From contig NZ_WJFD01000002.1 of assembly GCF_009647655.1 (NCBI RefSeq), positions 744,001 to 808,000 on the forward strand: a stretch of 64,000 nucleotides of DNA, given 5' to 3'. The notes beneath the pieces are model-generated. The model was given only the letters and a program-made list of their open reading frames with translations, was not told where the DNA came from and made no database searches. Shown here piece after piece: positions 6,071 to 15,700 of this stretch (positions are counted from its first letter, which is position 1; each line of letters begins with the position of its first letter). Both the position numbers and the translations under genes were made by a program. This DNA is from Chitinophaga sp. SYP-B3965. Lineage in GTDB: Bacteria; Bacteroidota; Bacteroidia; Chitinophagales; Chitinophagaceae.

Positions 6071-7690
6071 TTAATCCGCCATAGAAGGAAGGTTAAACGC
6101 TTTCCAGAACCCATCTACCCTCATCAATCCACCAAGTTTGATCTTCACTTCCTTATCTCCTGCTTTAAATGTTGTAGAGCCAACCACGCTTTCTACGCAG
6201 AATTGTTCACTTTGTAAATAGGTGATGCCGTTATCTACGTATTGCAAATTCTCTAGCTTTCCGGTGAAACGCTTCAGTCTATCAAACCACATGGTGGGAA
6301 CATCTTCCAGGGCATATGCTTTCTTTCTGAGATCATAGAGAAGCGATGGGTCTTTGAAGCCGCTGCGCTCTAAAAAGGATACGGTGTGTTTGTCTGGTGT
6401 TACGTTATTACAGAATGCACGGATGATAGAATCGTTTTTTGAGTTCATGGCTGTGGCGAATGCTTCGAGTAGCGTTTTTAAGTCGGTGTAACCGCGTGCG
6501 TCTGATGAGCTGAATTTGCCTTGGTCTCCATACGCATTGATGATGCTCATTTGATCTCCTTTAAAAACACTGGCTTCTCCGTCTATGTAAATACCGATAT
6601 TATCATAGACTTCCTTTGTAATGATGCGGCCTTGTGCATCTATTACTTTACACTTGCCATTGGTGCAGGCTTTATAAAATCCTCCTGAGATACTTTGGAT
6701 ATCGTCATACTGAAAAGCAACCACTTGCTTTTTTGACAGGTCTATCAATCCATATTTCCCTTTTGCCATTGCGAGCAATGGTTGTTTGGGGTCTTTCAGT
6801 GAAAAGAATTTCAGATGATCGTATTGGATGGGGATTATCAATTCGTTTTTAGTATTGATAATGCCATATTTATTGTTATTTACTACAATGAAATTCCCTT
6901 CGCAGGCATCTGTTATTTTATCATAGAGAGCGGCTGTGTATGTTTGTGTTTTTGAATCCCAAACGCCTTTTTTTGAATTGTTTGTAATGATGTAATATGG
7001 GGTGTTTTTTAAAGCGTTGTTCATGAAACGCTCAATGGAAGTATACTGAATAGGTAAGAGGACTTTTCCTTCTTTTGATATAAATCCTTTTAGCCCTTTG
7101 GAGGCTACCTTGTACACATTACCAATTGATCCCATTTCCTCATATTGAAAGGGGATCTTTATCTCTCCCTTCAAATTGATCATTCCCCATTTTCCTGCTT
7201 TTGAAGCCGGGAAGGAACTGCTTTTATCAAAGTATATATGTTCGTATACTAATGGCAGTATGGTTTTGTGATGTATATCGATAAAACCGGACAACCCATT
7301 TTTCTTTACCTGGAAGATGAAATCCTTATCTGAAAGCACGTCTTCGTAAGGATCATTAGAGGAGATATTATGGAACAGCAACTGCTGGTAATCAAACGCT
7401 ATTACTGTTTTCCCCTGCCCATCCAACACACCATAGTTCCCATTTTGCTGGGCAATAAAGTAAGGGAAGGCATCGCCGATCTTTTCGATGTTATCGTATT
7501 CAAAGGGGATCAGGGTTTCCAGGGTTCTGGTATTGGCCAGGCCCATCTTGCCATTACGCATGGAAGGGCTTACATTTTTGTAAGGGAGACTTGCCGGGTC
7601 CTTGTATATAGGTGTCTCTTTTTCAACGTTTTGTTGGGAATAAGCGGTGCCGGAAAGCAGGCAAAGGAGGATAAATAATGGCCATTTCAT
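6071..7690 (-). CDS. WG-repeat-containing exported protein, 539 aa
   Basis: Signal peptide MKWPLFILLCLLSGTAYSQ at residues 1-19, then a run of WG (KWGxxxxxG) repeats between about residues 45 and 380: units such as GKWGMINLKGEIKIPFQY, GKYGLIDLSKKQVVAFQY and NKYGIINTKNELIIPIQY each pair a glycine-rich turn with a 'xPxxYD' strand. The last ~150 residues lack the repeats and form a separate domain. WG repeats build beta-propeller-like or elongated scaffolds; no enzymatic motif is visible. The product is probably periplasmic or surface-associated. Transcribed divergently from the outer-membrane protein gene at 7770. Confidence 0.85.
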   Translation of the reverse strand: MKWPLFILLCLLSGTAYSQQNVEKETPIYKDPASLPYKNVSPSMRNGKMGLANTRTLETLIPFEYDNIEKIGDAFPYFIAQQNGNYGVLDGQGKTVIAFDYQQLLFHNISSNDPYEDVLSDKDFIFQVKKNGLSGFIDIHHKTILPLVYEHIYFDKSSSFPASKAGKWGMINLKGEIKIPFQYEEMGSIGNVYKVASKGLKGFISKEGKVLLPIQYTSIERFMNNALKNTPYYIITNNSKKGVWDSKTQTYTAALYDKITDACEGNFIVVNNNKYGIINTKNELIIPIQYDHLKFFSLKDPKQPLLAMAKGKYGLIDLSKKQVVAFQYDDIQSISGGFYKACTNGKCKVIDAQGRIITKEVYDNIGIYIDGEASVFKGDQMSIINAYGDQGKFSSSDARGYTDLKTLLEAFATAMNSKNDSIIRAFCNNVTPDKHTVSFLERSGFKDPSLLYDLRKKAYALEDVPTMWFDRLKRFTGKLENLQYVDNGITYLQSEQFCVESVVGSTTFKAGDKEVKIKLGGLMRVDGFWKAFNLPSMAD

Positions 7691-7714
7691 AGTCAGGATA
7701 GTAGGTTTTCATTT

Positions 7715-7722
7715 CAAATTTA
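7715..7722 (-). promoter_or_regulatory. Candidate -7 element for the WG-repeat gene
   Basis: TAAATTTG on the reverse strand matches the Bacteroidota -7 consensus TAnnTTTG, 24 bases before the start codon at 7690. No clear TTTG is found at the -33 spacing, so support is partial. Confidence 0.4.
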
Positions 7723-7769
7723 CTGTTTTCCTGCTGTAACTTATTGCCATTTATGATCGTTTTGATATT

Positions 7770-8474
7770 ATGTTTCGTACCCTTTGCTTCCTTTGCCTAT
7801 TTTACCTTGCTGCTTCTTCGGCCGCTGCGCAGAATAAAAGATCCCACTGGCCCAAACGTCCTCAGAAACGGCCGCCGCCTGTTGTAATACCACCCAAACC
7901 TGGCCTGGTCATCAGCAGCAATCTTTTTTCCTTACATGAGCCGGACGGTGGCCCCAGTTTAGGTTTAGAATACCGCGCCTCCCTGCATTGGGCTGTGATG
8001 GTGGAAGGTACCGCCATTTTATATACTACTGTACCTCGTGATGCTGCTGAGAGTAAGGGCTTTCGTATTCAACCTGAATTAAGGTATTATTTCTCTGGCA
8101 AACACAGGACCTTCAGGGGATTTTTTAGCCTGCAGGGGATGTATAAACAGACAACTTTTCCGGACAGCACTTTTAAAGAGGTACCCAGCAGCACAAACCC
8201 TTCCCGTTCCGTTTATGAGAGCGTATATTATGAATCAAAGAAAGAGGTATTTGGAGGGTCTGCCAATATTGGGTTTCAGGCTCGTTTTGGAAAAGCAAAC
8301 CGTTTCATGGTGGAAATGTATGCCGGGCTGGGTTTAAAATCCAAGGATTATTTTGGCAAACCCATTGACGCCAAAGAGCCGATGGATAAAGTGATAAAGG
8401 TCATCCCTGAATTTGATAAAGCCGGGACGTATCCGCATATACCTATGGGGGTAAGAATGGGATATTGCTTCTGA
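7770..8474 (+). CDS. Outer-membrane beta-barrel-like protein, 234 aa
   Basis: Signal peptide (MFRTLCFLCLFYLAASSAAAQ, with cleavage after the AxA/AQ region near residue 21), then a basic and proline-rich linker (KRPQKRPPPVVIPPKPG), then a strand-rich segment with aromatic-ended strands (LGLEYRASLHWAVMVEG, FQARFGKANRFMVEMYAG) and a terminal VRMGYCF. This pattern is that of small Bacteroidota outer-membrane proteins resembling the DUF3575/OmpW-like barrels. No specific substrate can be inferred. It has its own promoter region, shared divergently with the WG-repeat gene. Confidence 0.65.
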   Translation: MFRTLCFLCLFYLAASSAAAQNKRSHWPKRPQKRPPPVVIPPKPGLVISSNLFSLHEPDGGPSLGLEYRASLHWAVMVEGTAILYTTVPRDAAESKGFRIQPELRYYFSGKHRTFRGFFSLQGMYKQTTFPDSTFKEVPSSTNPSRSVYESVYYESKKEVFGGSANIGFQARFGKANRFMVEMYAGLGLKSKDYFGKPIDAKEPMDKVIKVIPEFDKAGTYPHIPMGVRMGYCF

Positions 8475-8485
8475 TGTTTCCACTA

Positions 8486-8950
8486 TTAGTTGAATGTTGA
8501 TTTGAACTTGTCCCAGAAAGAGATCTTATCGAATGGGTCAAACATCTCCTCATATGCGCTTTCCACTATCCGGCCAGGTGCATATTTCCTTCCGTCCTTG
8601 TCTGTCAGCGTGGGAAAGCAATGAAATGTTTTCCTGTAAATTGTAGGATCTAAGAACTGTATCCTGATCTTAGCTTCTACTATGAAATCAGCCGGAAAAC
8701 CATGGGCGTTTAATTCCTTTTGAATAATTGGTTGAAGGTCTTTGATGTGCATGATCAAAGGCGGAATATTAAGTTGAGCAGGATCGATGTTTGCAGAGAG
8801 AATGTCTATCGTCACTTCTGATATATTCAACTGCCTGGCCATATTGAACAGCCAGTCTCCCATATATCCACATACATAATAACGTTCTGTTCCGAACAAA
8901 CTCCTTGTCAGATTGTGGGGAAGGCCGTTTAATTTTTTACGTTTGGGCAT
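8486..8950 (-). CDS. Hypothetical protein, 154 aa
   Basis: Not recognised. Cytoplasmic, with a basic N-terminus (MPKRKKLNGLPHNLTRSLFGTERYY). The middle reads as a mixed alpha/beta domain (VTIDILSANIDPAQLNIPPLIMHIKDLQPIIQKEL), the end is aromatic and charged (FDPFDKISFWDKFKSTF). Convergent with the outer-membrane protein gene (11 bases between stops), with no terminator room. No motif supports a function. Confidence 0.6.
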   Translation of the reverse strand: MPKRKKLNGLPHNLTRSLFGTERYYVCGYMGDWLFNMARQLNISEVTIDILSANIDPAQLNIPPLIMHIKDLQPIIQKELNAHGFPADFIVEAKIRIQFLDPTIYRKTFHCFPTLTDKDGRKYAPGRIVESAYEEMFDPFDKISFWDKFKSTFN

Positions 8951-9038
8951 GGGTTAAATATAAAACATCTCACCGTATTTTTGGCTACAACAAATACCAA
9001 TCTGGCTACATCCGGCCAGGTTTACTGCAGCACCTTTG

Positions 9039-9060
9039 TGTTACAAAATTCAATGTAACA
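9039..9060 (+). promoter_or_regulatory. Inverted repeat and -7-like box before the SDR/AraC operon
   Basis: TGTTAC (9039-9044) and GTAACA (9055-9060) form a 6-bp inverted repeat with a 10-base spacer that ends at the start codon of the SDR gene. CACCTTTG at 9031-9038 is one base from the -7 consensus TAnnTTTG. The repeat could be an autoregulatory site for the AraC-type protein encoded downstream; this is inference. Confidence 0.35.
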
Positions 9061-9860
9061 TGAAAACGATCTTCATTACCGGCGCTTCTTCGGGATTAGG
9101 TAAAACCACTGCAAAATTATTCGTCTCAAAAGGCTGGCATGTTATTGCCACCATGCGAAACCCTGAGAAAGAAACGGAACTCAACAAACTTGAAAACATC
9201 ACTTTGCTGAAACTGGATGTAACTGATCCCGCACAAATAGAACACGCAGTGCGTGAGGCCATAACGCTGCGTCCTGTAGATGTTGTGCTTAATAATGCCG
9301 GTTACGGATTGCTTGGCCCGCTGGAAGCCCTCAGCGATGAGCAGATCACCAGGCAGATAGATACTAATCTACTGGGGGTAATTCGTGTGATGAAAGCTTT
9401 TACGCCTTATTTCCGGGAAAGGAAAGCGGGATCATTTATAACCATCACTTCTATGTTCGGGTTGATCGGTTATCCTACCTGTTCACTTTATTCCGCAACA
9501 AAGTGGGCGCTGGAAGGGTTTTGTGAAAGTATGGCTTACGATCTGGCCGCATTTGACATCCAGGTAAAAACGATTGCGCCGGGTGGTATTCAAACGGATT
9601 TTGCAGGGCGTTCTATGGATGGTGCTTTTCATGCAGCTTACCAGGAATTGGTGAATAAAGTGAGTGAAGGGTATAGCGAAGAAAAGCAAAGTTTGTTTTC
9701 AACGCCTGAAAGCATTGCAGATGTGATCTATGCTGCTGTTACAGATGGTAAGGACCAATTAAGATATCTTGCCGGGCCAGATGCCGTATCTTTATATGAG
9801 AACAGGATTTCCATAGGGGCGGAAGCACATTACCGCCAGATAAAAGAAATGATGGCATGA
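9060..9860 (+). CDS. Short-chain dehydrogenase/reductase (classical SDR), 266 aa
   Basis: Classical SDR with the cofactor motif TGASSGLG at residues 8-15 (TGxxxGxG), NNAG near residue 83, and the catalytic Ser (ITSMFG) plus YSATK tetrad Tyr/Lys. 'MRNPEK' after the first beta-alpha unit suggests NADP preference, as basic residues bind the 2'-phosphate. Substrate is unknown. The reading frame extends upstream to a TTG at 9036, but ATG 9060 is preferred because the Rossmann strand KTIFITGAS begins right after it. Its stop overlaps the start of the AraC-type regulator (ATGA), so the two are translationally coupled and the regulator probably controls this enzyme. Confidence 0.9.
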   Translation: MKTIFITGASSGLGKTTAKLFVSKGWHVIATMRNPEKETELNKLENITLLKLDVTDPAQIEHAVREAITLRPVDVVLNNAGYGLLGPLEALSDEQITRQIDTNLLGVIRVMKAFTPYFRERKAGSFITITSMFGLIGYPTCSLYSATKWALEGFCESMAYDLAAFDIQVKTIAPGGIQTDFAGRSMDGAFHAAYQELVNKVSEGYSEEKQSLFSTPESIADVIYAAVTDGKDQLRYLAGPDAVSLYENRISIGAEAHYRQIKEMMA

Positions 9861-10744
9861 CACCAAAACGCTACAACACTATTTCTGAACTATTGCGGGA
9901 CCTGGGATTACCCAGGCCCCTGCATCCGCTGGTGGCATTGGTAGATTATAAGGACATCACCGTTAATACGGAAGATATAGGGAAAGGTTACATCCTCAAC
10001 TTCTATAAAATATCCTTCAAAAAACATTTTAACGGGCAGATCAAATACGGGCAGGGGCATTATGATTTTGAGGAAGGCGGATTATCTTTTACATCTCCTC
10101 ATCAAATCATTTCTGCTGCAGCTGAAGAAACAGATTACAGCGGTTACACCCTGCTTTTTCATCCGGACTTTATCCGGAATTATCCGCTCGGCGCCAGCAT
10201 CAGTAAATACGGTTTCTTTTCTTATGCGGTGGCGGAAGCTTTGTACTTATCTGATAAAGAGAAGAAGGTGATCTTCTCTCTCTTTGATGCCATCGCTATA
10301 GAGCTAGATACGAATATTGATCATTTCAGCCAGGATGTAATGGTTTCCCATATTGAACTGCTGTTGAATTACAGCAACCGGTATTATAACCGGCAGTTCA
10401 TTACCAGAAAGGTTGTACATCATGATCTGCTGGTGCAGATGGAAAATTTTCTTTCGGACCTTTTCAATGGGGATACATTACCTACGGTGCAACAGGTAGC
10501 AGATCACCTGAAGGTTTCTCCCCGTTACCTGAGTGATATGTTACGTTCACTTACAGGGCAAACCACGCAGCAGCATATTCATAATAAACTCATTGAAAAG
10601 GCAAAGGATATGCTAAGCACTACGAACCTTACTATCGCAGAGATCGCTTATCAACTGGGCTTTGAACATCCGCAATCTTTTAATAAGTTGTTCAGGCAAA
10701 AAACCAAAGTATCTCCTGTGATGTTCAGGCAATCCTTTAACTAA
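9857..10744 (+). CDS. AraC-family transcriptional regulator, 295 aa
   Basis: The C-terminal ~100 residues form a two-HTH AraC/XylS DNA-binding domain: 'TVQQVADHLKVSPRYLSDMLRSLTGQTT' is the first HTH and 'NLTIAEIAYQLGFEHPQSFNKLFRQKT' the second, with the family's GF.....F...F pattern. The N-terminal ~190 residues are a ligand-sensing domain of the type found in many Bacteroidota SDR-linked AraC proteins (YILNFYKISFKK, LLFHPDFIR). It starts inside the SDR stop codon. A hairpin with gctaaaa/ttttagc arms follows 30 bases after the stop. Confidence 0.9.
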   Translation: MTPKRYNTISELLRDLGLPRPLHPLVALVDYKDITVNTEDIGKGYILNFYKISFKKHFNGQIKYGQGHYDFEEGGLSFTSPHQIISAAAEETDYSGYTLLFHPDFIRNYPLGASISKYGFFSYAVAEALYLSDKEKKVIFSLFDAIAIELDTNIDHFSQDVMVSHIELLLNYSNRYYNRQFITRKVVHHDLLVQMENFLSDLFNGDTLPTVQQVADHLKVSPRYLSDMLRSLTGQTTQQHIHNKLIEKAKDMLSTTNLTIAEIAYQLGFEHPQSFNKLFRQKTKVSPVMFRQSFN

Positions 10745-10774
10745 TATGTTAATGCTTTTTTCTATATCAGGGAG

Positions 10775-10796
10775 GCTAAAAAAAGCGTATTTTAGC
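10775..10796 (+). terminator. Hairpin after the AraC gene
   Basis: Arms gctaaaa (10775-10781) and ttttagc (10790-10796) with an 8-base loop. The stem is AT-rich and no T-run follows, so it is at best a weak terminator. It lies between the AraC gene and the ECF sigma gene. Confidence 0.35.
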
Positions 10797-10885
10797 TAAA
10801 CCGGATTCTTAACACAAAGAAAATATCGTTTTAATTAATAAGCGATATTGGTTCCGGATATTGCGGACCATACCACGGGGTCAAT

Positions 10886-11455
10886 ATGATGGAATCTGTT
10901 ACACAAATCTTTATTGATTTGATTGCTGAGAAGAAGGATGGAGATGCATACAAATTTTTGTACAAGCAATATCATCCTACTCTTTTACAGTTTGCCACAG
11001 CTTATCTGAAGGCGAAGGAGCCTGCGGAGGAGATCGTGAATGATGTCCTTTATAAGGTCTGGCAGAAAAAAGAGAACATTGCTACCATCAGCAATCTCCG
11101 GGCTTTCCTCTTTACCGCTGTAAGGAATGCCTGCTTAAATCTCATGGTAAAATTAAAGGAGGAACAATCCTTTTTGTCCGCCATCCCCTTCCAGGACCTT
11201 ACTGCCATTGATCCTGAAAGCATTGTTATCTCTACAGAACTCAGTGATTGCATCCGGCATGCCATTCAATCCCTTCCCCCCAGATGCCGGCAGATCTATG
11301 AAATGGTACGCATTGAAGGATTGCGTAATAAAGATGTGGCGGAACAACTCCAGCTTTCTACCAATACCATTGATGTACAACTGGCTATTGCCCTGAAAAG
11401 ACTCGTTCTGGCAGTGAGTACTTTCAATATGCAGGGGCTTTCAAAAAAATATTGA
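10886..11455 (+). CDS. RNA polymerase ECF sigma-70 factor, 189 aa
   Basis: Region 2 spans about residues 20-90 (FLYKQYHPTLLQFATAYL, EIVNDVLYKVWQKKENI, LRAFLFTAVRNACLNLM) and region 4 about residues 125-180 (LPPRCRQIYEMVRIEGLRNKDVAEQLQLSTNTIDVQLAIALKRL split across a typical HTH). This is the Bacteroidota SusC/D-linked ECF class. Two adjacent ATGs occur; the first is taken. The FecR-type anti-sigma gene follows after 59 bases and then SusC with an STN domain, so the sigma factor should be released by FecR when SusC binds its ligand and then activate the SusC/D operon. Confidence 0.92.
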   Translation: MMESVTQIFIDLIAEKKDGDAYKFLYKQYHPTLLQFATAYLKAKEPAEEIVNDVLYKVWQKKENIATISNLRAFLFTAVRNACLNLMVKLKEEQSFLSAIPFQDLTAIDPESIVISTELSDCIRHAIQSLPPRCRQIYEMVRIEGLRNKDVAEQLQLSTNTIDVQLAIALKRLVLAVSTFNMQGLSKKY

Positions 11456-11472
11456 TCTCCACTTAGTAGAAT

Positions 11473-11506
11473 GGTTGCTTTCGCTTGTCTTATTAGAAAA
11501 GCAACC
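11473..11506 (+). promoter_or_regulatory. Hairpin between the sigma and anti-sigma genes
   Basis: Perfect 9-bp arms ggttgcttt (11473-11481) and aaagcaacc (11498-11506), 16-base loop, ending 8 bases before the anti-sigma start codon. No T-run follows, so it may modulate translation or mRNA stability of the FecR-type gene rather than terminate. Confidence 0.5.
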
Positions 11507-11514
11507 TTAATCAA

Positions 11515-12606
11515 ATGAAAGATACCAACAGGATCTGGTTCTTGATGGGTAAGGAATTATCCCATTCCATAACATTAGCTGAGGAGGAAGAACTTAGAAC
11601 GCTGCTGGCTTCGGAGCCTGAATTATGGTATTCCTATGAACTGCTACAGGCAGTTTACCATATGGATGATGTTACACAAGAGTACGTGCAGGAGATCAAA
11701 TCATTACTGGATAACAGGATAGAGCCGGAAAGGCTGAACATGATATTATTAACAAAGCTGGAAGATACAGACCGGCAGGCACCATCTACCCCTCCTTCAA
11801 AATACAAATCCCTTTATCGTTTTGCGGCTGTTTTTGCAGGCATTGCTGTGCTGGCAATGACCGGATGGCTGTTATTCAAACCGGCTGTGATCAATAAACC
11901 GGATGTGGTGGCCATGAATGAGATCATTGCAGCAAAAGGCTCCAGGAAACATATTACGCTGGCGGATGGCACAACGGTATGGCTGAACGCGGGTAGTAAA
12001 CTGAGTTATCCTTCTAATTTCAATCTGGCCAACCGGGAGGTATATCTAAGCGGAGAGGCTTATTTTAAAGTGATCCATCACGACCAATACAACTTCATCG
12101 TTCATACCGCAGAAGCGGATATCAAAGACCTGGGCACCACCTTTAATGTAAAGGCCTATGAAGGAAGTTCGAAAACAGAAACCACATTAATAGAGGGTTC
12201 TCTTGAAGTATCGCTCAAGAAGGACCCGGCAAAGAAAATGTTAATGTCTCCCAGGGAAAAACTGGTGTTGCAGAATAAGCAACCTGCAGCGCAAAAGGAG
12301 CAGGAGCAACCGGTACAGGTCTTTGAAGTGTCTACCATTGTGCCTTTTGCGAAAACAAATGATATCGTGGAAACGGCCTGGGTGGAGAATAAGCTCATTT
12401 TCCGGAATGAACGTTTTGAACACCTGGCCACTATGATGGAAAGAAGATATAATGTTTCAATTGTTATCGAGGATAAGACCATTAAAGAATATCAGCTCAC
12501 CGGCATATTCAAGAACGAGAATCTCACACAAGCGCTGAAGCTCCTGCAGGTTATTGCACCGTTTAAATTTAAAATAAATAATGAACAGGTTGTTATTTAT
12601 AAGTAG
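11515..12606 (+). CDS. FecR-type anti-sigma factor (FecR + DUF4974 domains), 363 aa
   Basis: Inner-membrane signal transducer. The cytoplasmic N-terminus (residues 1-100) binds the sigma factor; a single transmembrane helix lies at about 103-121 (FAAVFAGIAVLAMTGWLLF). The periplasmic FecR domain follows (GSRKHITLADGTTVWLNAGS, REVYLSGEAYFKV, DLGTTFNVKAY), and the C-terminal DUF4974 domain (FRNERFEHLATMMERRYN, LTGIFKNENLTQALKLLQ) is of the type that contacts the STN domain of the partner SusC. Size is normal. It sits between its sigma factor and SusC, the standard arrangement for ligand-triggered trans-envelope regulation. Confidence 0.93.
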   Translation: MKDTNRIWFLMGKELSHSITLAEEEELRTLLASEPELWYSYELLQAVYHMDDVTQEYVQEIKSLLDNRIEPERLNMILLTKLEDTDRQAPSTPPSKYKSLYRFAAVFAGIAVLAMTGWLLFKPAVINKPDVVAMNEIIAAKGSRKHITLADGTTVWLNAGSKLSYPSNFNLANREVYLSGEAYFKVIHHDQYNFIVHTAEADIKDLGTTFNVKAYEGSSKTETTLIEGSLEVSLKKDPAKKMLMSPREKLVLQNKQPAAQKEQEQPVQVFEVSTIVPFAKTNDIVETAWVENKLIFRNERFEHLATMMERRYNVSIVIEDKTIKEYQLTGIFKNENLTQALKLLQVIAPFKFKINNEQVVIYK

Positions 12607-12742
12607 AAGTGATTCAGGATAATGTCAACTTCTATTAAACAAGAAAGAGAGATGCGCTAACATCCCTCCTTCCTTAATTCTGAATTTTATTGGAAGCATA
12701 CGTTTCGAAGGCATCTTCCAAAAAACTGTAAAAAATAAAAGT

Positions 12743-15700
12743 ATGAAAAAAAATCTACTTATCGGATGGTTGTGCCATCTGATTAATGTTAAGCAAATTG
12801 AAAAGACCATGCGACTTACGCTAATTGCTGTTTTTCTATTTTGCATGCAGTTGTCCGCCAAAGTATACTCACAAAAGGACGTTAAACTCTCACTGGAAGC
12901 AAAAGACATCAAGCTTTCAAAGGCCCTGGATAAAATTGAGACTGCAACCGGCTGCCGCTTTTTCTACAATTCAAGGGAGGTTTCCCTCAATAAACTGGTA
13001 TCTATCAGTACCAATGGCAGCCAGAAATTAACGGAGGTATTATCCGGTTTGCTGGCGCCCATGAACCTGAACTACCGGTTATTATCGGATAGTGTGATTG
13101 CGATCACTATTTCCCCGGATACCCGTTTTGCTACGGTAAAAGGAACCGTAAAGGATAGTAAAGGGGTTGCTTTGCCAGGTGTTACGATCATGGTAAAGGG
13201 TTCTAATAAAGGTACTGCCACCACTGCAGACGGACGTTTTGAGATGGAAGTGCCGGACAATGCAGTACTGGTTTTTACTTATGTGGGTTTTCAAAATCAG
13301 GAACAGGCGGTGAATGGAAGAGCTATGCTGGATATCGTTTTGCAGGATGAATTGAAGGGACTGAATGAGATCATCGTGGTGGGTTATGGTACACAGAAAA
13401 AGGCTTTTACTACAGCGGCTATATCTACTGTAAAAAGTGATGACATTGCCCGGAACCCTGTGGCCAATATGAATAACAGTATTGCCGGCCGGGTTTCTGG
13501 TGTGCTTGCTTTCCAATCCAGCGGTGAACCAGGAGAAGATGCATCTACTATCAGAGTGAGAGGTGTTGGAACAACGGGTAGCAGGAATGGTCCGCTTACG
13601 GTTGTAGATGGTATTCCCCGTAGTTTTTCCCAGATAACGCCGAATGAAATTGAAACCATCACTGTATTGAAAGATGCTGCGGCTATTGCTCCTTATGGTT
13701 TGGCGGGTGCGAATGGTGTGATCCTGATCACTTCTAAAAGAGGTAAACAAGGTAAAAGCCAGCTGAGCTTTGGTACCTGGTATGGGTTACAAAGTCCTAC
13801 CCAATACCCTCATTACCTTGATGCTTATGGTTTTGCCTCCACTTTGAATGTGGCGAATAAAAATGCTGGGCTTCCGGCAGCTTATACGGATGCACAATTA
13901 CAGAAATACAAAGACCATTCAGATCCTAACCATTATCCTGATGTTGACTGGATGAAGGAAGTGATAGATTTTGAAGCGCCGATGAATACGCAGAACCTTA
14001 CTTTTTCCGGCGGATCAGAGAAAATGCGTTTTTACAGTTCACTGGCCCGTCTCTATCAGCAAGGTTCTGTAGACGCCATCAATTATACAAGGTATAACCT
14101 GGCCACTAACCTGGATGTGAATGCTACGAAGTCTACGGTGATATCATTAGACATTAAGGGTACTTTTGAAGTAACTAAAAACCCAGGTTCTCAAAGTGGA
14201 ACAGGGATCTATACTTCTGTTACTAAAAATTCCCCTTTACTGAATACGCCGCTTAAGTTCTCTAATGGTTTGCCAGGTAACGGCCTGCTGCCTTCCATCT
14301 ATGAAAGCGGTTATAACAGGAAGAAGGAGAATCTCTTCTTCTCCCAGTTATCCATTGAGCAATTTGTTCCAGAAGTACCCGGCCTTTCATTCAAAGCAGT
14401 AGCGGCTTACGATAAGAGCTACTCGACCTCTAAACAGTGGCAGATCCCTTACACCACTTATTCTTTAAATGCGCAGGATGAATTTATTCCTACAAAAGCT
14501 GGTGTAGTGGCGCCTAGTTTGAACCAGGGTTTTGATGAAAACATCAATACTACTTTACAGGGGTATATCACTTACAAACGTACTTTTGGCAAACATAGCC
14601 TGAATGCATTGGTGGTGGCAGAACTTCGCCAGGGAAACACTAACTCTTTTGATGCTTCCCGTTTAAATTACCAGGTGGCACTGGATGAACTTTCTTTAGG
14701 TAGTTCTTCTAAAAATGACCTGGACAATGCTGGTTCTTCCGGATCCAATAAACAGCTGGGTTTTGTGTACAGACTGGGATATGATTTTCAACAAAAGTAT
14801 CTCGTTGAGTTTTCCGGCCGGTATGATGGGCATTACTTCTTTGCTCCTGGTAAAAGATTTGCTTTCTTCCCGGCGGTTTCTCTGGGATGGAGATTGTCTG
14901 AAGAGAAATTCATCAAGGATAATTACAAATGGATCGATAACCTGAAACTCCGTGGTTCTTACGGTGTGTCCGGTAACCTGGCAGGTTCTCCTTTCCAATA
15001 CCTCAGCAGCTATGGTTTGAATAGCAGTTATGGTTTTGGTGGAACTCAGTTCTCACAGGTACAGGGTGTTTTTGAAAGAAGTGAACCGAATCCTAACATT
15101 ACCTGGGAAACTGCGAAGAAATCAGACATCGGTCTGGAAGCTTTGCTGTTCGGTGGTAAACTGGGATTTGAATTAGACTTCTTTAAAGAAAGACGTTCAG
15201 ATATGCTGGTAACACCAAGTGCGGTAGTTCCGGTAGAATATGGTATCGGCATTTCACAAGTGAATGCAGGGATCATGGACAACAAGGGTTTTGATTTCTC
15301 CATCAACACTTCCAATACTTTCAAAAATGGATTGACGTTGAATGCAGGCGTTAATTTCTCTTATGCCAAAAATAAACTGGTACAAACGTTTGAGAATGCT
15401 TCTACTTTAAATGATCCTAACAGAAGACGTACTGGCAGACCTTTGGATACGCAGTTTGGTTTGAAGGCGATCGGCCTGTTCCAATCACAGGAAGAGATCG
15501 ATGCAGCACCACCACAATTTGGTAAACTGGTACCAGGTGATATCCGCTATGCAGATATCAACGGTGATAAAAAGATAGATGATAACGACCAGGTTGTTAT
15601 TGGCGATCCTGCTTTCCCGCAATTGATCTTTGGTGTAACGTATGATCTTGCCTGGAAAGGATTTGATCTGAGCATGATGTGGCAGGGTGCAGCGATGAGC

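Noticed and set aside
13082..13750. 222-aa antisense frame inside susC
   Set aside because: Shadow of the SusC gene; biased composition (Ser/Arg/Thr), no family.
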